Assembly (NCBI GenBank): GCA_030684835.1
Contig: JAUXWZ010000036.1
Coordinates: forward strand, 62,001-126,000
Direction of reading: 5' to 3'
DNA length: 64,000 nucleotides
DNA from: Beijerinckiaceae bacterium
GTDB taxonomy: Bacteria > Pseudomonadota > Alphaproteobacteria > Rhizobiales > Beijerinckiaceae
The notes under the pieces were generated by a model, which saw nothing but the letters and a program-made list of their open reading frames with translations, had not been told where the DNA came from and searched no databases. Both the position numbers and the translations under genes were made by a program. Positions 1-8,053 of this stretch are shown here, one piece after another. Within the stretch, counting starts at the first letter, position 1. Each line of letters opens with the position of its first letter.

Positions 1-1
1 C

Positions 2-124
2 AAAGCTGCGGCGCTCGGTTGCGCACAGGCGGCGCGATGGGAGGAGAACGTCATGCGGGTCAGCACGCTTCGCCGTGGAATCGCGTTTCTTTCAGTATTG
101 GCTGCCGAGCTAGCAAGCAAATGA
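2..124 (+). CDS. C-terminal end of an unidentified protein cut by the left edge
   Basis: Frame 2 is open from the window edge to a TGA at 122-124, giving about 40 residues that end in ...LAAELASK. The composition (Ala, Leu, Arg rich, amphipathic) looks like the end of a real protein, but I cannot assign a family from this fragment. Frame 1 is also open to 153 and overlaps the next start as ATGA, so it is a rival, though its peptide composition is less protein-like. The following SDR gene starts 26 bases downstream on the same strand, so the two could be co-transcribed. Confidence 0.3.
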   Translation, partial: KAAALGCAQAARWEENVMRVSTLRRGIAFLSVLAAELASK

Positions 125-149
125 CGCGTCGACTGAACGGGATGAGCGC

Positions 150-890
150 ATGAATTCGGGCATTTTGAATGGAAAGGTCGCGCTCGTGACGGGCGCCTCA
201 CGCGGCATTGGACGGGCGGTTGCGGTCGAGCTCGCGCGGCAGGGCGCACAAGTGATCGCAGTGGCCCGGTCGGCGCATGCCCTGTCTGGCCTGGTCGAGG
301 ATATTGGACCCACCTGCTCGCCCGCGCCCTGCGAACTGGGCCGCCGTGAGGATGTGAAGAAGCTCGCAGCGTTCGTTCGCACGAAGTGGGGGCGGCTCGA
401 CATCCTGGTCGCCAACGCAGCCATCATGGGGCCGCGCACGATGCTGGGAAAGCTCGAGGACGACGAATGGCGCGAGGTGATCGACACCAACGTCACCGCG
501 AACTGGCGGCTCATCCGGCATTTCGATGCGCTGCTGCGCGACGCGGACGCAGGGCGCGCGGTGTTCGTGACATCTGGCGCAGGAAGTCGCGGCAAGATGG
601 CGGCGGGGCGCGGCGCGTATGCGATTTCAAAAGCTGCTCTTGATGCGCTCGCGCGCAGCTACGCCACCGAGACGGAGGCTTCGCGAGTGCGCGTCATGCT
701 GTGCAACCCCGGCCCCCTGCGCACGGAATTGCGCGCCTCAATCGCGCCGGATGAAGATCCCATGAGCCTACGTACGCCAGCGGACTTTGCGCCAAAGGTC
801 TTGCAACTCTGCCTGCCTACATGGAGGCAGACGGGCAAGGTTTACGATTTTCCGCAGGATCGCGTTCTTGAGTTCCGCGGACCTGAGTAA
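150..890 (+). CDS. SDR family NAD(P)-dependent oxidoreductase
   Basis: A classical short-chain dehydrogenase/reductase of 246 residues, the usual length, expected in the cytoplasm as an NAD(P)-dependent alcohol dehydrogenase or ketone reductase. Visible hallmarks are the Rossmann glycine motif TGASRGIG near residue 14, the NAA motif in the middle, a catalytic Ser in VTSGAG, and the YAISK active-site Tyr-Lys pair. The C-terminal part carries the NPGPLRT loop seen after strand 6. It is followed after 27 bases by a Bug-type binding protein, so it may act on whatever that protein captures, but the substrate cannot be read from the sequence. Confidence 0.93.
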   Translation: MNSGILNGKVALVTGASRGIGRAVAVELARQGAQVIAVARSAHALSGLVEDIGPTCSPAPCELGRREDVKKLAAFVRTKWGRLDILVANAAIMGPRTMLGKLEDDEWREVIDTNVTANWRLIRHFDALLRDADAGRAVFVTSGAGSRGKMAAGRGAYAISKAALDALARSYATETEASRVRVMLCNPGPLRTELRASIAPDEDPMSLRTPADFAPKVLQLCLPTWRQTGKVYDFPQDRVLEFRGPE

Positions 891-917
891 CCCAGAAAAT
901 AACTTAGGGAGGACACG

Positions 918-1928
918 ATGAAGTTTGTCGTTTGCTCGGCTGCGATCGCAGCGTTCAGCATTCCCGCTTTTGGCCAGACGCCGGAAGAATTCTACAAGGG
1001 ACGCACGGTGGAAGTCGTCGTCGGCACGGCGCCCGGTGGCGGTTATGATCTCTATGGCCGCCTGATTGGCCGCGCCATCGGCAAGCACATTCCTGGTGCG
1101 CCCGTTGTCATCGTGAAGAACATGCCCGGGGCGGGGCATCTTAAGATGGCCAACTGGCTCTACAACGCTGCGCCCAAGGACGGCACCGTGATGGCGACCG
1201 CTCCGCAGGCGGTGGCCATCGAACAGGCGATGGGCACGGACGGCATTCAGTACGACGCCGCAAAATTCACATGGATCGGCCGCGTCGCGCCGGTGGTTGA
1301 AGTCACGTACACATGGCACACGTCGCCAACCAAAACGCTGGAGGACGCGCGCCAGCGCGAGACAATAATGGGTGGATCAGGCGCTGCGTCGCCAACCGTC
1401 TTTTATCTGAAGGCGCTCAATCAGCTTGCCGGCACGAAGTTCAAGATCATTGCGTCCTACCCCAGCAACAACGACACCAACCTCGCCATGCAGCGCGGAG
1501 AGGTGGAGGGCGGCAGCAAGGCGTGGGCGTCGATGAAAGTCGATAACGCAGACTGGCTGCGCGATAAGCACGTCAATATTCTCGTTCAATATGCAGATCA
1601 ACGATCTCCCGATCTGCCCGACGTTCCGCTGATGATGGAGCTTGGACGCAATGACGACGAGCGCAAGGCGCTCCAGATGTTCGCGCTTGGCAACGCCATG
1701 GGGCGCTCGATCATGGCCACGCCCGGCATTCCCGCAGATCGTGTTGCGGCGCTGCGCAAGGCATTCTCCGACACGATGGAGGACGCTGACCTTGTCGCTT
1801 TCACCAAAGAGCGCAAGATCGACTTCGGACCTACGCTTTCCGGCGCTGACCTCGAAAAACTTGTGCAGCAAACATTGTCGGTCAGCCCCAACGTGGTCAA
1901 ACTCGCCAAGGAAGCGCGCGGCGGTTAA
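918..1928 (+). CDS. Bug/TctC-family periplasmic solute-binding protein (copy 1)
   Basis: A 336-residue extracytoplasmic binding protein of the tripartite tricarboxylate transporter family. A short Sec signal peptide ends near AFG-Q at residue 20. The mature start (EEFYKGRTV), the GGGYDLYGR loop, the NMPGAG loop and the AAPKDGT segment define a subfamily that recurs in this window. A later conserved block reads GGSGAASPT and then KFKII, followed by a line near 200 with RGEVEGG. The start is supported by GGGAGG just upstream (906-912). Known Bug proteins bind carboxylates, amides or related small molecules; the ligand here is unknown. No TctA or TctB lies nearby. It is followed by an aldo/keto reductase. 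Confidence 0.92.
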   Translation: MKFVVCSAAIAAFSIPAFGQTPEEFYKGRTVEVVVGTAPGGGYDLYGRLIGRAIGKHIPGAPVVIVKNMPGAGHLKMANWLYNAAPKDGTVMATAPQAVAIEQAMGTDGIQYDAAKFTWIGRVAPVVEVTYTWHTSPTKTLEDARQRETIMGGSGAASPTVFYLKALNQLAGTKFKIIASYPSNNDTNLAMQRGEVEGGSKAWASMKVDNADWLRDKHVNILVQYADQRSPDLPDVPLMMELGRNDDERKALQMFALGNAMGRSIMATPGIPADRVAALRKAFSDTMEDADLVAFTKERKIDFGPTLSGADLEKLVQQTLSVSPNVVKLAKEARGG

Positions 1929-1963
1929 GCAGGCGGAGCGCGGTCAATCTTATGGGGGCACAC

Positions 1964-2965
1964 ATGGCTGAAGAGGCAAAGGCGCAGAAGTCCGGCGGAG
2001 CGCGCAAGATGGGCAGCGCCGATTTACCGGCAAGCCGCATCGGCTACGGCGCTATGGAACTGGCGGGCCCGCCGAAGGCGCGCGATCTGACCGAGGCGGA
2101 GGCTGTCCGATTCATCAATCAGGTGGTCGACTCCGGGATCACCTACATCGACACGTCCATCGACTACGGCCGAAGCGAAATGCTCATCGGCAAGGCGATA
2201 TCGCATCGGAGAGCCGAGTATCTTCTCGCATCCAAATGCGCCTGCGAGGTGGGGATTGACCCCTACCACGTGAAGGGCGCCGACAAGCACGAGAAGCATA
2301 CCTACTCGGGCGAGAACGTCATCGCCGGCGTCGAACAAAGCCTTACCCGGTTGAAAACCGATTACCTCGATCTTGTGCAGGTGCATGGCAATCCGACCCG
2401 GCAAGAGCTTGAGGACGGCGGCGTCGTGGACGCGCTGCTGAAGCTGAAAAAGGACGGCAAGATTCGCGAGGCCGGAATATCGACGCGACTGCCTTTGCTC
2501 GCCGAGTTCGTCGACGTCGATTACTTCTCTGTCGTGCAGGTTCCCTATTCGGCGCTGCAACGCACCAACGAGGATGCGATTGCGGATCTGCGCGCTGCCG
2601 GAAAGGTTGTTGTGACGCGCGGCGTGACCGGTCGCGGCGCACCGGCCAAAGGATGGGCGACGCGCCCTATCGGCACGGCGGAAGGTGAAGTGCGCGACGT
2701 TTGGGAACGCGCAAAACTGGATGAATTGCTCGACGGCATGTCGCGCATCGAATTCATGATCCGCTTTGTTCTTGCCAACGACGACGTCGACGTGGCGCTG
2801 GTGGCGACGACGAATCATGAGCACCTGCTCCTTGATATCGCCTACGCGGCGAAGGGCCCGCTGCCGCAGCCGACGCTTGAAGAGGCCAAGCGGCGTCTTC
2901 TGGCGGCAGGCTGCGGGCCTGGTCTCGGCAAATACAAGGGCGGCGGCCCAAGCGCCGTTCTCTAA
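1964..2965 (+). CDS. Aldo/keto reductase family protein
   Basis: An NADPH-type aldo/keto reductase of 333 residues with the TIM-barrel pattern. The catalytic tetrad can be traced: Asp and Tyr in DTSIDYG, Lys in ASKCAC and His in VQVHGN. A C-terminal segment with VATTNHEHL corresponds to the region that closes the cofactor site. An in-frame ATG at 1952 would add four residues, but the ATG at 1964 sits about 5 bases after a GGGGG stretch and is preferred. The gene follows a Bug gene by 35 bases and is probably in the same transcript, pointing to reduction of a captured carbonyl compound. The substrate is unknown. Confidence 0.88.
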   Translation: MAEEAKAQKSGGARKMGSADLPASRIGYGAMELAGPPKARDLTEAEAVRFINQVVDSGITYIDTSIDYGRSEMLIGKAISHRRAEYLLASKCACEVGIDPYHVKGADKHEKHTYSGENVIAGVEQSLTRLKTDYLDLVQVHGNPTRQELEDGGVVDALLKLKKDGKIREAGISTRLPLLAEFVDVDYFSVVQVPYSALQRTNEDAIADLRAAGKVVVTRGVTGRGAPAKGWATRPIGTAEGEVRDVWERAKLDELLDGMSRIEFMIRFVLANDDVDVALVATTNHEHLLLDIAYAAKGPLPQPTLEEAKRRLLAAGCGPGLGKYKGGGPSAVL

Positions 2966-3147
2966 GGGACGTCGCCCCGCCGCTGCGCTCCAAGCCCTTC
3001 CCGGAGCCATCGACCCTGACCATATGACTCGTCTCATACGCCCAAACATGCAGGGGTGCGATTGACCGAGGAGCCCCAAAGCCCTTAGATCGCGCGCCCC
3101 GGGCTAAGCCCTCAAGAGCTTGGCAGGGGCAAAGGAGGGAGACTTCT

Positions 3148-4176
3148 ATGCATAACAAGCGGATGTTCCGAGCCACGGCTGTCATGTTCGGGAGCGCGAT
3201 TGCTACGCTTGCGCCTTTTGCGGCTGCGAACGCGCAGGATTTCTACGCGGGCAAGACGATCTCGATGCTGGCAAGCAGCGATCCCGGCGGCGGGTTCGAC
3301 ACCTATTCAAGGCTGTTGGCGCGGCATTATCCCAAGCACATCGCCGGCACGCCGACGATTGTCGTGCAAAATCAGCCCGGCGGCGGTGGCCTGCGCGCCG
3401 CACAGCAGATATTCACCGCTCCGCCTGACGGACTGCGCATCGGCAACCTGCGCGCCAGCAATCTGCTTGACTCCATCCTCGGCATCCGTGGCGCCGAAAT
3501 CAATCCGACCGCCTATGAGTGGATCGGGAACATGGCGAGCGACACCGATCTGTGCAGCTATTGGCACACGGCCGGGGTGAAGACCTTCGAGGATCTGAAA
3601 TCCAAGGAAATTCTGGTGGGCGGCTCAGGCAAGGGCGCGCAGAATTATTCATTCCCGAGCGCCATCAACAGCGTGCTCGGCACGAAGATGAAGATCATCA
3701 TTGGCTACAAGGGAATGGGCGACCGCGTTCTGGCGCTTGAGCGCGGGGAACTTCAGGGCAATTGCGGCATCAACTCATCCAGCATGATGGCGCTGCACCC
3801 GCAATTGATCGCGGAGGGGAAACTCATTCCCATCATGCAATCTGGCCTTCGGCCCTATTCAGCGTTCCCGAACGTGCCGCTAACGCAATCCTTCGCGAAA
3901 ACGGAGCGCGAAAAGCAGATTCTCGTGACAATCTTCAGCCAGATGGACATCGCCCGCATTTTTGCAGCGCCGCCGAAGACGCCAGCCGACCGCATGACGA
4001 TTCTGCGGGATGGCTTCATGAAGGCCATGGCTGATCCAGAATTGATTGCAGAAGCCAAGAAACTGCGCCTCGACCTCGACCCGATGAACCATACGGAGGT
4101 CGCCAAGATCGTGGCGGACATGGCGAATGTTCCTGACGAATTGAAAAAGGAAGTGCGCGCCGCAATCGGCGACTGA
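3148..4176 (+). CDS. Bug/TctC-family periplasmic solute-binding protein (copy 2)
   Basis: A 342-residue Bug-type binding protein with a Sec signal peptide ending at ANA-Q around residue 30. It has the subfamily features: DFYAGKTI at the mature N terminus, the GGGFDTYSR loop, NQPGGGG in place of the usual NMPGAG, and a TDLCSYWHT segment in domain 2. The ATG is well placed after AAAGGAGGGAG. A 182-base gap separates it from the aldo/keto reductase, so it may have its own promoter. Downstream is a strong hairpin at 4251-4280 that ends the unit. The ligand cannot be inferred. Confidence 0.92.
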   Translation: MHNKRMFRATAVMFGSAIATLAPFAAANAQDFYAGKTISMLASSDPGGGFDTYSRLLARHYPKHIAGTPTIVVQNQPGGGGLRAAQQIFTAPPDGLRIGNLRASNLLDSILGIRGAEINPTAYEWIGNMASDTDLCSYWHTAGVKTFEDLKSKEILVGGSGKGAQNYSFPSAINSVLGTKMKIIIGYKGMGDRVLALERGELQGNCGINSSSMMALHPQLIAEGKLIPIMQSGLRPYSAFPNVPLTQSFAKTEREKQILVTIFSQMDIARIFAAPPKTPADRMTILRDGFMKAMADPELIAEAKKLRLDLDPMNHTEVAKIVADMANVPDELKKEVRAAIGD

Positions 4177-4250
4177 TCGTCCGAGAGGCGGCTGCAGCGC
4201 ATGTTGCAACCGCCGCGCTCGCGCGCTTAAAAAGAAACCTAGTAAAAAAG

Positions 4251-4280
4251 CGCCCGCGCCGGGCATTCCTGGCGCGGGCG
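4251..4280. terminator. Bidirectional intrinsic terminator
   Basis: A perfect 10-bp GC stem (CGCCCGCGCC at 4251-4260 with GGCGCGGGCG at 4271-4280) encloses a 10-base loop. It is flanked by an A-run on the left (about 4244-4249) and TTTAT on the right, so it can terminate transcription from both sides. It lies between the convergent Bug gene (+) and the GST gene (-). Confidence 0.85.
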
Positions 4281-4310
4281 TTTATCTGTCAGGGCGTGCC
4301 AGCAGGCAGG

Positions 4311-4898
4311 TTAACCGAACTTGCATTCCATCGCCCGTCGCACAGCGGGGCGGTCTGACACACGCTGCAACCAGGCCGCAACATTGGAAAAGTCGGACAC
4401 TTTCACACGCTCGTGGTTGACCCCGTTGATACGCGTGAACGGGATGATATCGGCGATCGAGAATTCGGCCGCGAACCATTCGCGCCCCGCGAGATGCTGG
4501 TTCATCGTGTCGAATTGCTTCAGCGCGTTTTTCTCAAACGAGGGATGGTCGATGCGACCCAGACTGCCCATGGTGCACAGCACATTGGTGGCATGGAACA
4601 TGGACCATTTGAGCACATCCGGATGGTCAGAAGCGGAACCGAGGAAGCGCCCGCATTTCTCAGCTAGATAAAAGCAGATAGCGACGGATTCGAAGACGGT
4701 TGCGGGCTTGCCGCCCGGGCCTTCGCTGTCGACGAGAGCGGGAATTTTGCGGAAGGGATTGATCTTGCCGTATTCCTGCGTCTTCTGATCGCCTTTCTGG
4801 ATATTGATCTGATGCAGGGCGAACGGGAGCCCGGATTCTTCCGCCATGACAAGCGCGCGCCGACCGTTGGTAGTGCCCCATGCGTACAGATCAATCAT
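4311..4898 (-). CDS. Glutathione S-transferase family protein
   Basis: A 195-residue cytosolic GST. The N-terminal thioredoxin-like domain begins MIDLYAWGTTNGRR and carries the NPFRKIPAL cis-proline motif near residue 50 and a VFESVAIC segment (the Glu-Ser pair that contacts glutathione) near 67. The all-helical C-terminal domain has FSIADI, the usual N-capping box region. A longer frame starting at 5015 adds an Arg/Cys-rich extension with no GST character; the ATG at 4898 has a GGAGG-type site upstream and fits the family start. It is transcribed alone, facing the Bug gene. The class resembles bacterial YfcG/Nu-type GSTs, but the substrate is not evident. Confidence 0.9.
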   Translation of the reverse strand: MIDLYAWGTTNGRRALVMAEESGLPFALHQINIQKGDQKTQEYGKINPFRKIPALVDSEGPGGKPATVFESVAICFYLAEKCGRFLGSASDHPDVLKWSMFHATNVLCTMGSLGRIDHPSFEKNALKQFDTMNQHLAGREWFAAEFSIADIIPFTRINGVNHERVKVSDFSNVAAWLQRVSDRPAVRRAMECKFG

Positions 4899-5066
4899 CG
4901 TTTCATTCCTCCGTCGCTGCGCGCCACGCTTGAGCGCGCTTCTGTCTGCGTTTTTCGCAGGAAGAGCCGCTGCTTGGCAAGCGCTTGAACACCACGACGG
5001 CCCTCCCCTTCCCATCGGGCGCTCGATCCCCTAGCCTCGTTTCAAAATGAACCCCGGGAGGCAACC

Positions 5067-6047
5067 ATGCGCGCCATGATGCGCTTTACGGCAGCGTCAC
5101 TGCTGTCTGTCTGGACTGCTAATGTCGCGTGTGCGCAGACGCCAGCGGGCCAATACCCGCAACGCGCGGTGAAATTCGTGCTGCCGTTCGGCCCGGGGTC
5201 CGGTTCCGACATCGCCGCGCGCCTGATTGCGGACAAGCTGCAGGCCAAATGGGGCAAGCCAGTCATCGTGGAACCGAGACCGGGCGGCGACGGATTGATC
5301 GCGATCAACGCGTTCACCGGCGCGCGGGACGATCATACGCTGCTCTTTGCTTCAACGGCGTCCTTCATAGTGCATCCCTACACACTGCAATCAAAACCAC
5401 CGTACGACCTGGATCGGGACCTCGTTCCCATCGTGCGAGCAGTCGATTCAGGGCTGGCGGTCGCGCTTTCGACCGGATCTGGCGCAAGCACCCTGAAAGA
5501 ATTCGTCGATCTGGCGCGCAAGAACCCCGGCAAACTCAATGTCGCGGGCGGCGCTGGCCTGGCTGAACTCACCGTTCGGGCCTTCATCGTTGAGCAAAAA
5601 CTCGACGTGACCGTTGTCCCCTACCGGGACATCATCCAGGCTGGCGTCGATCTTGCGGAAAACCGCATTCAACTTGTTTCAGCCTCTCTGAGCATGCCGA
5701 TGCCCCACGTGCAGGCCGGCAAGGTGAAAGTCGCCGCCATCGCCGCGCCGCGCAGAACTCCGCTCGCGCCCGAAATTCCCAGCGCCCCGGAAGCCGGATT
5801 TTCAACGCTGGGTTATGAATCAACCATCGGGCTCTATGGCCCGCCCGGCATGACGCTTGAGCTTCGCAAACGCATAGCCGCGGACGTGATAGAAGCGTTA
5901 AATGATCCTGTGGTGACAAAGCGATTGTTCAGCGCGGGGATGGCCGTCAATGCGCAAGGGCCGGAAGAGCTGGCCGAGACTGTGACCCGACAGAAAGCCG
6001 CAACCGCGCGCCTTGCCGACATTCTTGGCGTGAAAGCGAAAAACTAA
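5067..6047 (+). CDS. Classical Bug-type solute-binding protein (copy 3, different subfamily)
   Basis: A 326-residue TctC-family protein that belongs to the classical Bug branch rather than the branch of the other nine copies here. The mature start QYPQRAVKFVLPFGPGSGSD and the VIVEPRPGGDG loop are typical, and the second domain has the usual LNVAGGAG and VVPYRDI elements. The signal peptide ends at ACA-Q near residue 24. A good GGGAGG site lies 7 bases before the ATG. The next gene is an LLM flavoenzyme 51 bases downstream, so the binding protein probably feeds that oxidative step. The ligand is unknown. Confidence 0.92.
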   Translation: MRAMMRFTAASLLSVWTANVACAQTPAGQYPQRAVKFVLPFGPGSGSDIAARLIADKLQAKWGKPVIVEPRPGGDGLIAINAFTGARDDHTLLFASTASFIVHPYTLQSKPPYDLDRDLVPIVRAVDSGLAVALSTGSGASTLKEFVDLARKNPGKLNVAGGAGLAELTVRAFIVEQKLDVTVVPYRDIIQAGVDLAENRIQLVSASLSMPMPHVQAGKVKVAAIAAPRRTPLAPEIPSAPEAGFSTLGYESTIGLYGPPGMTLELRKRIAADVIEALNDPVVTKRLFSAGMAVNAQGPEELAETVTRQKAATARLADILGVKAKN

Positions 6048-6098
6048 ACCGCCCCCGTGAAGGCCGCGCCGTACGCCAAATAGAAAGTGGAGAGAGAA

Positions 6099-7220
6099 AT
6101 GACCCCGGGCCGCTACCAGATGTACAACGACAATTCCTTCAAGCTGGGGCTGTTCGGCGCCAATTGCTCTTCGGGCCGCGCCATCAATATGACGCCCGAG
6201 CGCTGGCTGGCGGACTGGGCAAGTTGTTCGAAAATGGCCAAGATTGCCGACGAAGGCGGGATCGATTTCATTCTGCCGATTGGTCGGTGGAAGGGTTACG
6301 GCGGACCAACAAACTTCCAGGGCTCAACCTACGAGACGGTAACATGGGCGAGCGGCCTGCTTGCGCAGACAAAGAACATCACGGTGTTTGGCACCGTGCA
6401 TGCGCCGATGTTCAACCCGCTTGTCGCGGCCAAGCAAATGGTGACGGCAGACCATATCGGTAACGGACGGTTTGCTCTGAACGTTGTCGTTGGGTGGAAC
6501 GGGCCGGAATTCGACATGTTCGGCGCCGAGCAGCGCGAACATTCCGAACGCTACCTCTACGCGGAAGAATGGATTTCCGCGATCAAGGAGATGTGGCGCA
6601 ACCCCGAGCCGTTCGACTACGACAACAAATATTTGCACATGCACAACGTGGTGTCCGAGCCAAAGCCGTTCGGCGGGAGCCACCCTTTCATCATGAATGC
6701 GGCGGCGTCTGACGTCGGGCGCGATTTCGCGCTGCGGCACTGCCATGGCTTTTTCACCAGCTTCCGCGAATTCGACGTTCAAAGAGCAAAAGGCATTGTT
6801 CAGGGCATCAAGGAACAGGCGCGCGGCATCGGCCGCGAGATGGACGTCTACACACAGGGGCACATCGTGTGCCGTCCTACCCGCAAGGAGGCCGAAGACT
6901 ATTTCCATTACTTCACCACCGAGGCGGCGGACTTCGAAGCGATAGACACGATCCTGGCGTTGAAGGGCGTTACGCCCGAAAATACGCCTGATTTTGACGC
7001 TCGCCGCAAGGCGATTCCGCTGATGAATATCGGCTACCCCATCATCGGGACGCCGGATGACGTCGCCGAGAAGCTCGGTCGCATACATGGCGCGGGGATT
7101 TCCGGGATTGCGTTTTCGCTGGTGAATTACGTCACCGAACTGCCTCTTCTCACGGAGGAATTGCTCCCGCGCCTTGAGCGCATGGGCATGCGGGCGCCAC
7201 AGGCGGCCATGGCGAGCTAA
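6099..7220 (+). CDS. LLM-class flavin-dependent oxidoreductase
   Basis: A 373-residue luciferase-like monooxygenase of the bacterial luciferase / alkanesulfonate monooxygenase fold, which uses reduced FMN supplied by a separate reductase. Visible features are the FGTVHAPMFNPL strand, the DHIGNGRFALNVVVGW segment and a C-terminal GTPDDVAEKL, all standard for the family. It resembles the RutA/SfnG/DszA-like group more than SsuD. A GTG at 6087 would add four residues, but the ATG at 6099 follows GGAGAGA and is preferred. It sits between a Bug gene and a class II aldolase fold gene. The substrate is unknown. Confidence 0.9.
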   Translation: MTPGRYQMYNDNSFKLGLFGANCSSGRAINMTPERWLADWASCSKMAKIADEGGIDFILPIGRWKGYGGPTNFQGSTYETVTWASGLLAQTKNITVFGTVHAPMFNPLVAAKQMVTADHIGNGRFALNVVVGWNGPEFDMFGAEQREHSERYLYAEEWISAIKEMWRNPEPFDYDNKYLHMHNVVSEPKPFGGSHPFIMNAAASDVGRDFALRHCHGFFTSFREFDVQRAKGIVQGIKEQARGIGREMDVYTQGHIVCRPTRKEAEDYFHYFTTEAADFEAIDTILALKGVTPENTPDFDARRKAIPLMNIGYPIIGTPDDVAEKLGRIHGAGISGIAFSLVNYVTELPLLTEELLPRLERMGMRAPQAAMAS

Positions 7221-7231
7221 GTTCGGTCCAC

Positions 7232-7277
7232 CTGACCTTGCCGCCGCGCGCTTGCAAGGGCGCGGCGGCAAGGTCAG
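7232..7277 (+). promoter_or_regulatory. Very stable intercistronic hairpin
   Basis: Seventeen bases at 7232-7248 pair perfectly with 7261-7277, extended by one pair (7249-7260), around a loop that is itself partly self-complementary (CTTGCAAG). No T-tract follows, so it is not a standard intrinsic terminator. It lies 12 bases after the LLM stop and 39 bases before the next start, a position typical of mRNA-stabilising or processing hairpins within operons. Confidence 0.6.
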
Positions 7278-7316
7278 TATGCCCGCAATTGTCAGATGCT
7301 GACCCGGAGAATTTGA

Positions 7317-8021
7317 ATGAGTTTCGCCTCGTCCCTGGAGCTTCGCTCCGAGATCGTGCTCGCCTGCAAGGTGCTTTCGTATTTCGGCATCGTCGAAGGA
7401 TTCGGGCACGTCAGCGCGCGCGTCCCCGGAAGCGACCGCGTCATCATCACCCCTCGCATCGCGTTGGGGCTGGTGGAAGAAAACGATCTTTGCGAATTCG
7501 ATCCCTCGGGCAAGCAAGTTGCAGGCGACGCGCGCCCGCCGCTTGAAACAGCAATGCATCTTGGGGTTTACAAGGCCCGCCCCGATGCGAAGTCCATCGT
7601 GCGCGGCCATCCGCGTAACGTCGCTGCCTACGCCTGCGCGGGCGAACCGCTCAAGATCGCGCACGGCTTTGGCGCCAATCTCGGCCATGTCGTGCCGGTG
7701 TTCGACCAGCCGTTCCTTGTTACCCATGACGACATGGGCGGAGGCGTGGCCAAGGCGATTGGCGACAATGTCGGGGTCATTTTGCAATCGAACGGCATGC
7801 TCGCCGTAGGCCAGTCCGTGCCGCATGCAAGCGTGATGGCGCTGTTCATGGAAGAGGCCGCGCAATTGCAATTGATGGCGCACGCCGCCAGCCTGACGCC
7901 GAAGTTCTATTCACCGGAAGGCGCCGCGCGCCGTCACGGCGACGACCGCGAACACGAACCGATCCGCGCGTGGGATTATTACGTCGCTGTCACTGAAGGT
8001 CGCATCCGCATCGCGCGCTGA
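7317..8021 (+). CDS. Class II aldolase/adducin-fold protein with altered metal site
   Basis: A 234-residue protein of the class II aldolase/adducin superfamily. GHVSAR near residue 31 and the acidic residue E77 (PPLETAMH) match the family. The zinc triad does not: where canonical members have HxH it reads R96-G-H98, and where they have the third His in NHG it reads SNG with N159. Only one of the three usual His ligands remains. It may therefore be a decarboxylase, dehydratase or binding member without the normal zinc site, or use another metal geometry. The start follows GGAGA. It is followed after 32 bases by the GS-like ligase, probably in the same operon. Confidence 0.85.
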   Translation: MSFASSLELRSEIVLACKVLSYFGIVEGFGHVSARVPGSDRVIITPRIALGLVEENDLCEFDPSGKQVAGDARPPLETAMHLGVYKARPDAKSIVRGHPRNVAAYACAGEPLKIAHGFGANLGHVVPVFDQPFLVTHDDMGGGVAKAIGDNVGVILQSNGMLAVGQSVPHASVMALFMEEAAQLQLMAHAASLTPKFYSPEGAARRHGDDREHEPIRAWDYYVAVTEGRIRIAR

Positions 8022-8053
8022 AGACGCCCGCTGCTTTCACGTCAGGATTGTCG

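Noticed and set aside
2024-3079. 351-codon minus-strand frame over the aldo/keto reductase
   Set aside because: Antisense shadow; the + strand gene has a complete catalytic tetrad.
6324-7883. 519-codon open frame on the minus strand
   Set aside because: It lies antisense to the LLM and class II aldolase-fold genes, both with clear motifs; the peptide is His/Arg-rich with no family features, typical of GC-rich antisense frames.
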